Assembly: GCF_001704635.1 (NCBI RefSeq)
Contig: NZ_MAXF01000087.1
Coordinates: 1-46,380 of the forward strand
Reading direction: 5' to 3'
Source: Streptomyces sparsogenes
GTDB lineage: Bacteria > Actinomycetota > Actinomycetes > Streptomycetales > Streptomycetaceae
DNA length: 46,380 bases
The translations under genes were made by a program, and so were the position numbers. The notes beneath the pieces were generated by a model, which searched no databases, had not been told where the DNA came from, and saw only the letters and a program-made list of their open reading frames with translations. Position 1 is the first letter of the stretch. Each line of letters starts with the position of its first letter. Below are positions 16,658 to 23,770 of this stretch, piece after piece.

Positions 16658-16687
16658 TTAGGTTAGCCTAACCAACTTCGATGTCCA
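16658..16687 (-). promoter_or_regulatory. Iron box (DmdR/IdeR operator) and promoter of desE
   Basis: On the minus strand GTTGGTTAGGCTAACCTAA (16658-16676) is close to the 19-bp consensus TTAGGTTAGGCTAACCTAA. A -35-like TGGACA (16682-16687) lies 16 bp upstream of a -10-like TAACCT inside the box. Iron-loaded DmdR would block the polymerase here. Confidence 0.88.
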
Positions 16688-16725
16688 GGGGGCGGGCCGC
16701 CATCCCTTCCGCTCCGCGTACGGCA

Positions 16726-16759
16726 GCGGCCCCTCCACCGGGTCGGGTGGAGGGGCCGC
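16726..16759 (-). terminator. Hairpin terminator upstream of the des promoter
   Basis: GCGGCCCCTCCACC and GGTGGAGGGGCCGC form a perfect 14-bp stem with a 6-nt loop. It lies behind the two small membrane-protein genes and shields the des promoter from read-through. There is no T-run. Confidence 0.75.
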
Positions 16760-16784
16760 TGGGGGACGCGGTGCTGAGGAAGGG

Positions 16785-17060
16785 TCAGCCGAACTGCCAG
16801 AAGACCGTGTTGTCCAGCGTCACCAGGACGACCAGCAGGATCACGTCGATGAATCCGAGGGTGAGGCCGAGCAGGGCCCGGCCGCGGCGCTCGGTCTGCC
16901 GGGCGATCGCCAGGGTGCCCAGGACGATCGCGCACGGTCCGAACACGGCGTTGAACAGCAGCAGTCCGATCAGACCGAGGACGAACGAGGCCACGGCCAT
17001 CCCGTCGGCGTCCCGGCGCCGTGCGGCCGGCGTGGTGCGGGTGGGGGCGGTCAGTGCCAT
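16785..17060 (-). CDS. DUF4190 small membrane protein
   Basis: The 91-residue protein has two membrane helices with the DUF4190 pattern: GMAVASFVLGLIGLLLFN, then AIVLGTLAIARQTERRGRALLGLTLGFIDVILLVVLV. The function of the family is unknown. It starts 3 bp after the stop of the small membrane protein upstream, so the two form an operon, and both diverge from the FabR-like regulator. A hairpin follows its stop. Confidence 0.85.
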   Translation of the reverse strand: MALTAPTRTTPAARRRDADGMAVASFVLGLIGLLLFNAVFGPCAIVLGTLAIARQTERRGRALLGLTLGFIDVILLVVLVTLDNTVFWQFG

Positions 17061-17063
17061 GGG

Positions 17064-17219
17064 TCAGCTCTCCTTGTGCCCGGTGCGTTCGCGGATGAAG
17101 AAGATCAGCAGCCAGGTGCCGATGGCGGCCGAGGCGGCGAGGAAGACCGGGAGCGGGGTGTGAGCCGCCGCGCCCAGAAGGATCCCCGCCAGGGCGAGAG
17201 CCGCGACGATGAAGAGCAT
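17064..17219 (-). CDS. Small membrane protein, 51 residues
   Basis: The peptide starts MLFIVAALALAGILLGAAAH and continues with a second helix (FLAASAAIGTWLLIFFI) and a charged end RERTGHKES. I chose the ATG at 17219 because GAGAGGCAC precedes it; a longer open frame to 17369 would read back through the operator-like repeats and its extension is not protein-like. No family is recognised. It is the first gene of a two-gene unit with the DUF4190 gene. Confidence 0.75.
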   Translation of the reverse strand: MLFIVAALALAGILLGAAAHTPLPVFLAASAAIGTWLLIFFIRERTGHKES

Positions 17220-17328
17220 GTGTGCCTCTCTCGGATAGCTGGACCTGGGTTGCGGATGGCTTGCGGGTGCAGCTTCGTGAACAGCCGGTCGAACCGGGGT
17301 GAACGCCGTCGGGTGCGCGTGGGCACCG

Positions 17329-17419
17329 TTGGGTGAACACTTGGAATGACAGTTGTTCACTGACTTCAAGAGTACCCCCGCACGCCCCTGGTAAAAGTCG
17401 GCGAACGGTTGTTTACTGA
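17329..17419. promoter_or_regulatory. Candidate operators of the FabR-like regulator
   Basis: GTTGTT[CT]ACTGA occurs twice in direct orientation (17352-17363 and 17408-17419, 56 bp apart). TGAACA at about 17333 forms an inverted repeat with the TGTTCA of the first copy. The second copy ends 5 bp before the GTG of the regulator. Confidence 0.5.
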
Positions 17420-17424
17420 ATGAC

Positions 17425-18066
17425 GTGAGTCACACCCTCGGGGTCCGGCAGGCCCAGAAGCTCAAGACCCGGCGCGCGCTGCTGGACGCGGCGCTGCGGC
17501 TGCTGGAGGACCAGAGCCTGAGCAGCCTGGGGCTGCGCGAGGTGACGCGCCTGGTGGGCGTGGCTCCAGCCGCCTTCTACCGGCACTTCCGCGACATGAG
17601 CGACCTCGGCGTGGCGCTCGTGGAGGAGTCCCTGGGCAGTCTGCACGCGATGGTCCGGGTGATCCTGGCCGAGCGGGACGGGGACGAGGAGCGGATCGAG
17701 GCCACCGTCGAGGCGGTCGCCGAGCATGTGAGCCGCTATCCGGCGCACATCCGCTTCATCGCGCGCGAGCGCCACGGCGGCGTACGGGCCGTACGCGAGG
17801 CGATAGCCGCCGAGCTGGGCCGCTTCGCCGACGAGGTGGCCGAGGCTTTCGCGCCCCCGCTGACGGCGGACGGCTGGTCCGCCGGGGACGTGCGGATGCT
17901 CGCCCAGCTGTATGTGGACCACATGGTGATGACGGCGACCGCGTTCCTGGAGGCCCGGCCCGGCGACGGGTCCGCGGACCCGGAGGCGGTCCGGGAGGTG
18001 GCGGCCACCGCCCGCAGGCAGCTGCTGCTGATCAGCCTCGGCCGCCGCCACTGGCGTACCGGGTGA
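17425..18066 (+). CDS. FabR-like TetR-family regulator
   Basis: The 213-residue protein matches the layout of the E. coli fatty-acid regulator FabR as I remember it: GVRQAQKLKTRRALLDAAL, LREVTRLVGVAPAAFYRHFRDMSDLGVALVEES (the recognition helix and its flank), RFIARERHGG and a C-terminal ISLGRRHW. In E. coli FabR adjusts unsaturated fatty-acid synthesis. Here its neighbours are two small membrane proteins, so a membrane-lipid role fits but is inference. The GTG at 17425 has no ribosome-binding site and may be read from a leaderless transcript. The 3' end overlaps the convergent M6 protease gene by 35 bp. Confidence 0.85.
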   Translation: MSHTLGVRQAQKLKTRRALLDAALRLLEDQSLSSLGLREVTRLVGVAPAAFYRHFRDMSDLGVALVEESLGSLHAMVRVILAERDGDEERIEATVEAVAEHVSRYPAHIRFIARERHGGVRAVREAIAAELGRFADEVAEAFAPPLTADGWSAGDVRMLAQLYVDHMVMTATAFLEARPGDGSADPEAVREVAATARRQLLLISLGRRHWRTG

Positions 18067-19399
18067 TCTCGACGCGGTAGTCGCCGCGCGAGTCGCGCTC
18101 GGTGACCCGGACCCGGACTCCGGTGCCCAGCGCGCCGCCGGTGAAGGTCTTGCCGGGGGTGAAGGTCGCGTCGCTCAGCCCGGGGTGCACATTGCGCTCG
18201 TCGGTGCAGCCGTTGCCGCCCGGGGTGCTGTCCACGACGGTGATCGGTCCCCGGCCGGAGTCGACCCGGGTGTCCACCCAGGAGACCAGGACGCCCGGCT
18301 GGCACACGGCGTCGTCGTTGCCCTCGTTGGTCCGCGCCTCCACGGCGTAGCCGGCGTACGGCGAGACCGGTATGAAGATCAGCTTCATGCCGCCCCGGCG
18401 GCCGAGCGGGCTCAGGGCCCGCCGGGTGATGCCGGGGCGCGCGACGCACTCGACCTGCCGGGCGCCGAGCCAGCCGAGCTTCCACTTGTGCCAGGCCAGC
18501 AGGTCGTTCCCGGCGCCCCAGTCCTCGGACATCACGTCCCAGTGGCCCGCGCTGTCCCCGCCGCGCGGGGTGTAGAGGTCGGGGAGCCCGAAGACATGCC
18601 CGTTCTCGTGCGGGAGCACGCGGTAGCCGGTCTCCCGGAGGGTGCCGGAGCCGTCGTCCTGGCGGCTGTAGACGAAGGAGACGTTGGCCAGGGGCACGCC
18701 GTCGGCGATCGGGGCGTGCTGGTTGTCGGCGTAGGTGACGGACAGCACGGCGCGCGCGGCGGGCGGGCCGGCGTTCGGGGTGACCAGGATGTTTACCAGG
18801 TCGTAGCGGCTGAAGTCGACACGTGGATCGGCGGCCTTGACGATGTCCGCGACCAGCCTGCGGTAGCCGGGCTCGAAGGAACTGCCGCGCTTGAGGCCGT
18901 AGCTGCGGAAGGGGTGGGGCATCCGCAGCCAGCGTTTGATCGGGGCCACGGGTCTGTAGTTCAGCCGCCCGTACGAGCCGCGCTTGAACCACCGCGAGGT
19001 CTGCGGGAAGAACTCCGCGTAGCGCTTGCGGGCGGTGCCCCGGCCCTTGGCGTCCGGGAAGTCGATCATGAGGGTGAGGGCCCTGACCTTCCCGGTGCTC
19101 CGGACGTAGCCGTGTCCCGTCGGCAGCCCCTCGGACATCTGGAGGTCCTGGCCCGGGGTCAGGGCGCAGGGCGCCAGGGCGCCGTACGCGGGGTTGGCCG
19201 CCAGGGCGGGGGCGCGCGCCGGATGGTCGGGCGCGGGGGGCGGGCCGGGGGCCGCCGCCGGGGCGGCCGCCATGGCCACCGTGAGCACGGCGGCCGCGGC
19301 GAACGCGCTGCCTCGGCGGGGCCTGCGTATTCGGGGGCGCGCGCGGTGTCGCGTCCCGTGTCGCGGGCGGTGGCGAGTGGTCTCGCTGGAGTGCTTCAT
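18032..19399 (-). CDS. Secreted M6-family metalloprotease
   Basis: The 455-residue protein starts with a long Arg-rich stretch and an Ala-rich hydrophobic segment (AFAAAAVLTVAMAAAPAAA), a typical Streptomyces signal peptide. The M6-peptidase domain follows: RALTLMIDFPDAKG, the zinc site HENGHVFGLPDLY (HExxH with a downstream D) and SAGHWDVMSEDWG. It should be a secreted zinc protease of the immune-inhibitor-A type. Four or more cysteines in the C-terminal half suggest disulfides. Its 3' end overlaps the regulator gene on the other strand. An ATG at 19399 is the start used here; nothing upstream suggests a specific regulator. Confidence 0.88.
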   Translation of the reverse strand: MKHSSETTRHRPRHGTRHRARPRIRRPRRGSAFAAAAVLTVAMAAAPAAAPGPPPAPDHPARAPALAANPAYGALAPCALTPGQDLQMSEGLPTGHGYVRSTGKVRALTLMIDFPDAKGRGTARKRYAEFFPQTSRWFKRGSYGRLNYRPVAPIKRWLRMPHPFRSYGLKRGSSFEPGYRRLVADIVKAADPRVDFSRYDLVNILVTPNAGPPAARAVLSVTYADNQHAPIADGVPLANVSFVYSRQDDGSGTLRETGYRVLPHENGHVFGLPDLYTPRGGDSAGHWDVMSEDWGAGNDLLAWHKWKLGWLGARQVECVARPGITRRALSPLGRRGGMKLIFIPVSPYAGYAVEARTNEGNDDAVCQPGVLVSWVDTRVDSGRGPITVVDSTPGGNGCTDERNVHPGLSDATFTPGKTFTGGALGTGVRVRVTERDSRGDYRVEITRYASGGGRG

Positions 19400-19528
19400 G
19401 GCGAGTCCACCGTCTGGCGGCGCCCGTCCGGGCGCCCGTGGGGTGCGGCCGGACGGGGGAAGGAGCTGCTCCGTCCGGGCTGTGCGGCGGCCGAACAGGT
19501 GTGAGACAGGTCACGGCTGCTCGTGAAA

Positions 19529-19588
19529 TTTCCGGGGACCGCCTCCCCGTTTAACCGTACGTACGAAACGGGGACCGACTCCCCGGAA
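19529..19588. promoter_or_regulatory. 60-bp dyad with repeated operator in front of TetR gene
   Basis: CCGGGGACCGCCTCCCCG (19532-19549) and CGGGGACCGACTCCCCG (19569-19585) are near-copies, each an inverted repeat. They flank the palindrome CGTACGTACG (19556-19565). The outer TTTCCGGGGA and TCCCCGGAAA make the whole stretch roughly symmetric. It lies 76 bp before the TetR start. Confidence 0.7.
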
Positions 19589-19663
19589 ACGTTGAAGACC
19601 GAATCATCGCCGGCGGAAACGCCGCAACGCCGCAGTAGCCGCAGTGCCGAAAGGAGCGCCGCC

Positions 19664-20332
19664 GTGGGAACGACCACCGCCCAGCAGCAGTCCGCTGCCC
19701 AGCAGCCCGCGCGCCCCAGGCTGCGCGCCGATGCCCTGCGCAACAGGGAGCGGATCGTCGCGGCCGCCCGCGAGGTGCTCGTCGAGCACGGCGCGGAGGT
19801 CTCGCTCGATGAAATCGCTCGACGCGCGGGGGTCGGCAATGCCACCCTTTACCGGCACTTCGCGGACCGCCGGGAGTTGGTGCACCACGTCACCGTCTCG
19901 GTGATGGAGCGCATCGCCGACCAGGCCGAGGCCGCCCTGGCGGAAGAGCCCGACGCCTTCTCGGCGCTGCGGCGCTTCGTCCACGCGGCGGCCGACGAGC
20001 GGGTCGGCGCGCTGTGCCCACTGCTTTCCGACGGTTGGATCGACAAGGAGCACTCTGACCACATCGCCGCGCGCACCCGCCTGGAGGACGCCATAGGCGC
20101 CCTGATGGCAGCGGGGCGCGACTCGGGCCAGCTGCGCGCCGACATAGACGTCGGCGATCTGATGGTCGCCCTGACCCAGCTCACCAGGCCGCTGCCCGGC
20201 GGCGCCTGCGTGAACTTCCACCTCTTCGTGCACCGGCACCTGCAGTTGTTCCTCGACGGACTGGCTGCCCCGGCGCGCTCCGCCCTGCCCGGCTCCGCGG
20301 CCACTTTGGAGGATCTGAAGCGTCGTCCGTGA
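19664..20332 (+). CDS. TetR-family transcriptional regulator
   Basis: The 222-residue regulator has the helix-turn-helix VSLDEIARRAGVGNATLYRHFADRRELVHH at about residues 46-75 and a C-terminal domain with a tetracyclin-repressor-like region (FSALRRFVHAAADERVGALCPLL). The GTG at 19664 follows AAAGGAG; the longer frame from 19523 would run through the operator region. It lies 256 bp upstream of a DHA2 transporter on the same strand and is probably its repressor. The 60-bp dyad in front of it suggests autoregulation with two dimers. Confidence 0.87.
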   Translation: MGTTTAQQQSAAQQPARPRLRADALRNRERIVAAAREVLVEHGAEVSLDEIARRAGVGNATLYRHFADRRELVHHVTVSVMERIADQAEAALAEEPDAFSALRRFVHAAADERVGALCPLLSDGWIDKEHSDHIAARTRLEDAIGALMAAGRDSGQLRADIDVGDLMVALTQLTRPLPGGACVNFHLFVHRHLQLFLDGLAAPARSALPGSAATLEDLKRRP

Positions 20333-20495
20333 CGCACATCTCACGGCGTCCGGTCACCTGGATCGATTACTTCTCGCTCGCTCGCCAGTCTTCTCGTCGT
20401 CAGCAACGGCTCGTGGCGTGGTCGCCCACGTCACATACCGTGCGCGTCACATTCCGGTGCGCCGCTCCGTCGTTTGTTGTGACGCAGGTTTCAAA

Positions 20496-20554
20496 CGTCC
20501 CGTATTTCACCGTCCCGTTAGCTCATTTCACCGTCCCGTAGCCCACCGTTCCGT
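20496..20554 (+). promoter_or_regulatory. Tandem 36-bp repeat in front of the DHA2 gene
   Basis: CGT[CT]CCGT occurs at 20496, 20511, 20532 and 20547 (spacings 15, 21, 15), that is a 36-bp unit present twice. The 15-bp ATTTCACCGTCCCGT within it is repeated exactly at 20504-20518 and 20525-20539. The last copy ends 34 bp before the transporter start. It may be a promoter duplication or a set of regulator sites. Confidence 0.6.
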
Positions 20555-20588
20555 TTTTCACTCTCCGCACCAGTAGGTAGGCCCCTCC

Positions 20589-22097
20589 ATGCCTGAAACG
20601 GCACAGAACGTCGATCCCCGGCGCTGGAAAGCGCTGATATTCATCGCCCTCGCCCAGCTGATGGTCGTGCTCGACGCGACCATCGTGAACATCGCGCTGC
20701 CCTCCGCCCAGAAGGCGCTGGACATCTCCGACGGCAACAAGCAGTGGGTCATCACGGCCTACGCGCTGGCCTTCGGTGGGCTGCTGCTCTTCGGCGGACG
20801 CCTCGCCGACCTGTGGGGCCGCAAGCAGACCTTCGTGGTCGGCCTGGTCGGCTTCGCGGCCGCCTCGGCGCTCGGCGGCGCCGCGCTGAACTCGCCCATG
20901 CTGATGGGCGCCCGCGCGCTGCAGGGCATCTTCGGCGCGCTGCTCGCCCCGTCGGCGCTCTCGCTGCTGGCCGTGACGTTCACCGACGCCAAGGAGCGCG
21001 CCAAGGCGTTCGGCATCTTCGGTGCCATCGCCGGTGGTGGTGGCGCCGTCGGTCTGATCCTCGGCGGTGTGCTGACCGAGTACATGAACTGGCGCTGGAC
21101 GTTCTTCGTCAACATCCCCTTCGCCATCGTCGCCGCGGTCGGCGCGATCGCCGTGATCCGCGAGCCCGCCGAGAGCCGCAACCCGTCCAAGCTCGACATC
21201 CCCGGCGTCCTGCTGGCCACGCTGGGCCTGGTCTCGCTGGTCTACGGCTTCACCCGCGCCGAGAGCGACGGGTGGACCGCGGGTCTGACCGTCGGCCTGT
21301 TCGTCGCGGCCGTCGTGCTGCTGGCCGCCTTCGCGGCCGTCGAGTCCCGGGTCAAGGCGCCGCTGCTGCCGCTGCGCGTGGTCACCAACCGCAACCGCGG
21401 CGGGGTCTACCTGGCGCTGGGTCTGGCCGTCATCGGCATGTTCGGTCTGTTCCTGTTCCTCACCTACTACATGCAGATGGTGAAGGGCTACAGCCCGGTC
21501 AAGACCGGCCTGGCCTTCCTGCCGATGATCGTCGGCATGATCACCGGCTCGACGCAGATCGGCACCCGGCTGATGACCCGGATCCCGGCCCGGATGCTGA
21601 TGGGCCCGGGCTTCCTGGTCGCCGCGGTCGGCATGCTGCTGCTGACCCAGATCGACCTGGACACCTCGTACCCGCTCCTGATCCTGCCGGCGTTCCTGCT
21701 GCTGGGCCTCGGCATGGGTACGGCGTTCATGCCGGCGATGAGCCTGGCCACGTACGGCGTGCAGCCGCGTGACGCGGGTGTCGCCTCCGCGATGGTCAAC
21801 ACCTCGCAGCAGGTCGGCGGCGCGATCGGCACCGCGCTGCTGAACACCATCGCCACCAGCGCCGGGCAGGAGTACGGCAAGACCCACGCGGCCACGGCGA
21901 AGTCGCCCGAGCTGCTGCTGGTGCAGTCGCAGGTGCACGGCTACACCGCCGCCATCTGGTGGGCGGTCGGCATCCTGGTGGTCGCCGCGGCCCTCGCCAT
22001 GGCCTTCGTCAACGCCGGACGGCAGGACGGCGGCCCGGCGGCCACGGGCTCCGGCGAGGGCGCGGCCGAGGACGCGATCCCGGTCATGGCGCACTGA
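20589..22097 (+). CDS. DHA2-type MFS efflux transporter
   Basis: The 502-residue protein has 14 predicted helices with the family marks MVVLDATIVNIALPSAQ (helix 1), GGRLADLWGRKQTF (motif A), SALSLLAVTFTDAKER, and GGGGAVGLILGGVL (motif C region). It should export a drug or metabolite by proton antiport. It lies downstream of the TetR gene at 19664 and has its own repeat-rich promoter region. From memory, S. coelicolor has the same TetR-DHA2-MarR-dioxygenase order at about SCO3204-3207. A long hairpin follows its stop after 34 bp. Confidence 0.92.
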   Translation: MPETAQNVDPRRWKALIFIALAQLMVVLDATIVNIALPSAQKALDISDGNKQWVITAYALAFGGLLLFGGRLADLWGRKQTFVVGLVGFAAASALGGAALNSPMLMGARALQGIFGALLAPSALSLLAVTFTDAKERAKAFGIFGAIAGGGGAVGLILGGVLTEYMNWRWTFFVNIPFAIVAAVGAIAVIREPAESRNPSKLDIPGVLLATLGLVSLVYGFTRAESDGWTAGLTVGLFVAAVVLLAAFAAVESRVKAPLLPLRVVTNRNRGGVYLALGLAVIGMFGLFLFLTYYMQMVKGYSPVKTGLAFLPMIVGMITGSTQIGTRLMTRIPARMLMGPGFLVAAVGMLLLTQIDLDTSYPLLILPAFLLLGLGMGTAFMPAMSLATYGVQPRDAGVASAMVNTSQQVGGAIGTALLNTIATSAGQEYGKTHAATAKSPELLLVQSQVHGYTAAIWWAVGILVVAAALAMAFVNAGRQDGGPAATGSGEGAAEDAIPVMAH

Positions 22098-22131
22098 GAC
22101 GGGCCGCCGCGGGGGTTCGCCGGCGGTAACG

Positions 22132-22235
22132 GACGGAAGGCCCCGCTCCGGGCTTGGGTTCTCGTGGTTGTTGCAACACCCCAGCTCAAGGGGTGGCATG
22201 GATTTCGAGATCCGCGAGGAGCGGGGCCTTCCGTC
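22132..22235 (+). terminator. Hairpin behind the DHA2 gene with an IS end in its loop
   Basis: GACGGAAGGCCCCGCTCC (22132-22149) pairs perfectly over 18 bp with GGAGCGGGGCCTTCCGTC (22218-22235). The 68-nt loop is filled by the IS30-type 5' end. There is no T-run. The arms look like the original terminator of the transporter gene. Confidence 0.65.
22137..22224 (+). repeat. IS30-type 5' end, orphan copy B
   Basis: These 88 bases match 185-272 (opposite strand) at 82 positions with no gap. They include the leader hairpin, the ATG at 22199 and eight codons of the transposase (MDFEIREE), after which the frame has no resemblance to a transposase. It is a solo end or a miniature derivative, not an active element. 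Confidence 0.75.
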
Positions 22236-22323
22236 GTTGTGCGCGAGTGGCCCTGCTGTGTCCGCCGTGGACCTTCGGCGCCGCGGTCGCCGGTGTTCGC
22301 CGGTGGCCTCGCCGTTGTGCGGT

Positions 22324-22833
22324 TCAGCGGAGCCAGGGTAGGTCGGCGCCCTCCGGCTGCAGACCGTCCGCGATGATGCGGCAGATGTCCCCGAACTGGC
22401 CGACCTGCTCCGGGGTCAGGCGGTCGAATATCGCCGAGCGCACCGCCTCGACATGGCCGGGCGCGGCCTTCTTCAGCACCTCGAACCCCTCGTCCGTCAG
22501 AACGGCGTTCTGGCCGCGCTTGTCGGAGGGGCAGTCCTCGCGGCGCACCCAGCCGTTCTTCTCCAGACGGGTGATGGCGTGCGAGAGGCGGGAGCGGGTG
22601 ATCTTCGCGGCCTCGGCCAGCTCGGTCATCCGCAGCCGGTGGCGGGGCGCCCAGGAGAGCTTCACCAGCAGGCCGTAGTACACGTGCGGCATGCCCGCGT
22701 CGCGCTGCAGCTGACGGTCGAGGTGGTCTTCGAGCAGCATGCTCGCCTGGATGTAGGCCTGCCAGGCGTGCTGCTCGTCATCGGTCAGCCAACGGGGTTC
22801 TTCGACGTCTGCGGGTGTCTTCATCGCTTCCAC
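22324..22833 (-). CDS. MarR-family transcriptional regulator
   Basis: The 169-residue protein has the MarR winged helix: RMTELAEAAKITRSRLSHAITRLEKNGWVRREDCPSDKRG (about residues 68-107), with the wing DxRxG-like DKRG, and helical dimerisation ends. It diverges from a ring-cleavage dioxygenase gene with two related TTGA-N4-TCAA-type sites in the 101-bp gap, so it probably represses both genes and responds to a phenolic or quinone compound. I recall an S. coelicolor MarR protein in the same place (SCO3205) for which a DNA-bound structure exists. Confidence 0.9.
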   Translation of the reverse strand: MEAMKTPADVEEPRWLTDDEQHAWQAYIQASMLLEDHLDRQLQRDAGMPHVYYGLLVKLSWAPRHRLRMTELAEAAKITRSRLSHAITRLEKNGWVRREDCPSDKRGQNAVLTDEGFEVLKKAAPGHVEAVRSAIFDRLTPEQVGQFGDICRIIADGLQPEGADLPWLR

Positions 22834-22856
22834 AAGTCCATTGTAGGAGCCATTTC

Positions 22857-22914
22857 TTGAACTTTAAACTAGTAAGCCGCTAGAGTGGTCACGTCCATAT
22901 TATTGAGACTTCAA
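22857..22914. promoter_or_regulatory. Two candidate MarR sites
   Basis: TTGAACTTTAAA (22857-22868, one mismatch from symmetric) and TTGAGACTTCAA (22903-22914, perfect TTGA-N4-TCAA) lie 46 bp apart in the gap between the divergent MarR and dioxygenase genes. One site lies near each gene. Confidence 0.55.
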
Positions 22915-22934
22915 GCTCTGTTCCGGGAGCCGCC

Positions 22935-23732
22935 ATGTCCGCCGCCACCTCGCCCGCGTCCGGTGGGCGCATGCCCGCCCTCTACCTCAGCCACGGCGCC
23001 CCGCCGCTCGCCGACGACCCCGTCTGGCCCGGTCAGCTCGCCGCCTGGTCGGCCGGGCTGCCCCGGCCGACCGCGATCCTGATGGTCTCCGCCCACTGGG
23101 AGGAGGCGCCGCTGGCCCTCGGGGCCACCCGGACCGCGCCGCTGGTGTACGACTTCTGGGGCTTCCCCGAGCACTACTACCGGGTGCGGTACGACGCCCC
23201 CGGCGCGCCCGGGCTCGCCGAACGGGTCCGCAAGACGCTGCGCACGGCGGGCACGCCCGTCCAGGACATACCGGACCGCGGCCTGGACCACGGCGCGTAC
23301 GTCCCGCTCGTCGAGATGTACCCGGACGCCGACATCCCCGTCCTCCAGGTGTCCATGCCGACCCTCGATCCCAGCGAGCTGATGGCCATCGGCCGCAAGC
23401 TCGCCCCGCTGCGGGACGAGGGCGTGCTGATCGTCGGCAGCGGCTTCTTCACCCACAACCTGGCCGCGCTGCGGAACGCGGGGCCGACCCCGCCCGGCTG
23501 GTCGACCGAGTTCGACGACTGGGGGCGGCGGGCGCTGGACGCGCGGGACGTCGACGCGCTGCTGGACTTCGAGCACAAGTCCCCGGCGGGCCGCCTGGCC
23601 CACCCCCGCACCGAGCACTTCGCGCCGCTGTTCGTCACCCTGGGCGCGGCCGAGTCCGACCTCGGCAGCCAGCGGAGCGTCATCGACGGCTTCTGGATGG
23701 GGCTGGCCAAGCGGTCCGTGCAGTTCGGCTGA
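22935..23732 (+). CDS. DODA-type (class III extradiol) ring-cleavage dioxygenase
   Basis: The 265-residue protein matches the LigB/YgiD-type family that opens aromatic rings with non-heme iron. Metal and active-site residues are visible in YLSHGAPPL (His), MVSAHWEE (His), RGLDHGAYVPL (His) and FFTHNLAALR (His). The start ATG at 22935 follows GGGAGCCGCC. It diverges from the MarR regulator. The pair probably removes a catechol-like or quinol compound that MarR senses; the real substrate is unknown. Confidence 0.9.
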   Translation: MSAATSPASGGRMPALYLSHGAPPLADDPVWPGQLAAWSAGLPRPTAILMVSAHWEEAPLALGATRTAPLVYDFWGFPEHYYRVRYDAPGAPGLAERVRKTLRTAGTPVQDIPDRGLDHGAYVPLVEMYPDADIPVLQVSMPTLDPSELMAIGRKLAPLRDEGVLIVGSGFFTHNLAALRNAGPTPPGWSTEFDDWGRRALDARDVDALLDFEHKSPAGRLAHPRTEHFAPLFVTLGAAESDLGSQRSVIDGFWMGLAKRSVQFG

Positions 23733-23770
23733 CGGGTGCGCGGGGCGCGCGGGGGTGCGCCGGGCCCCGG

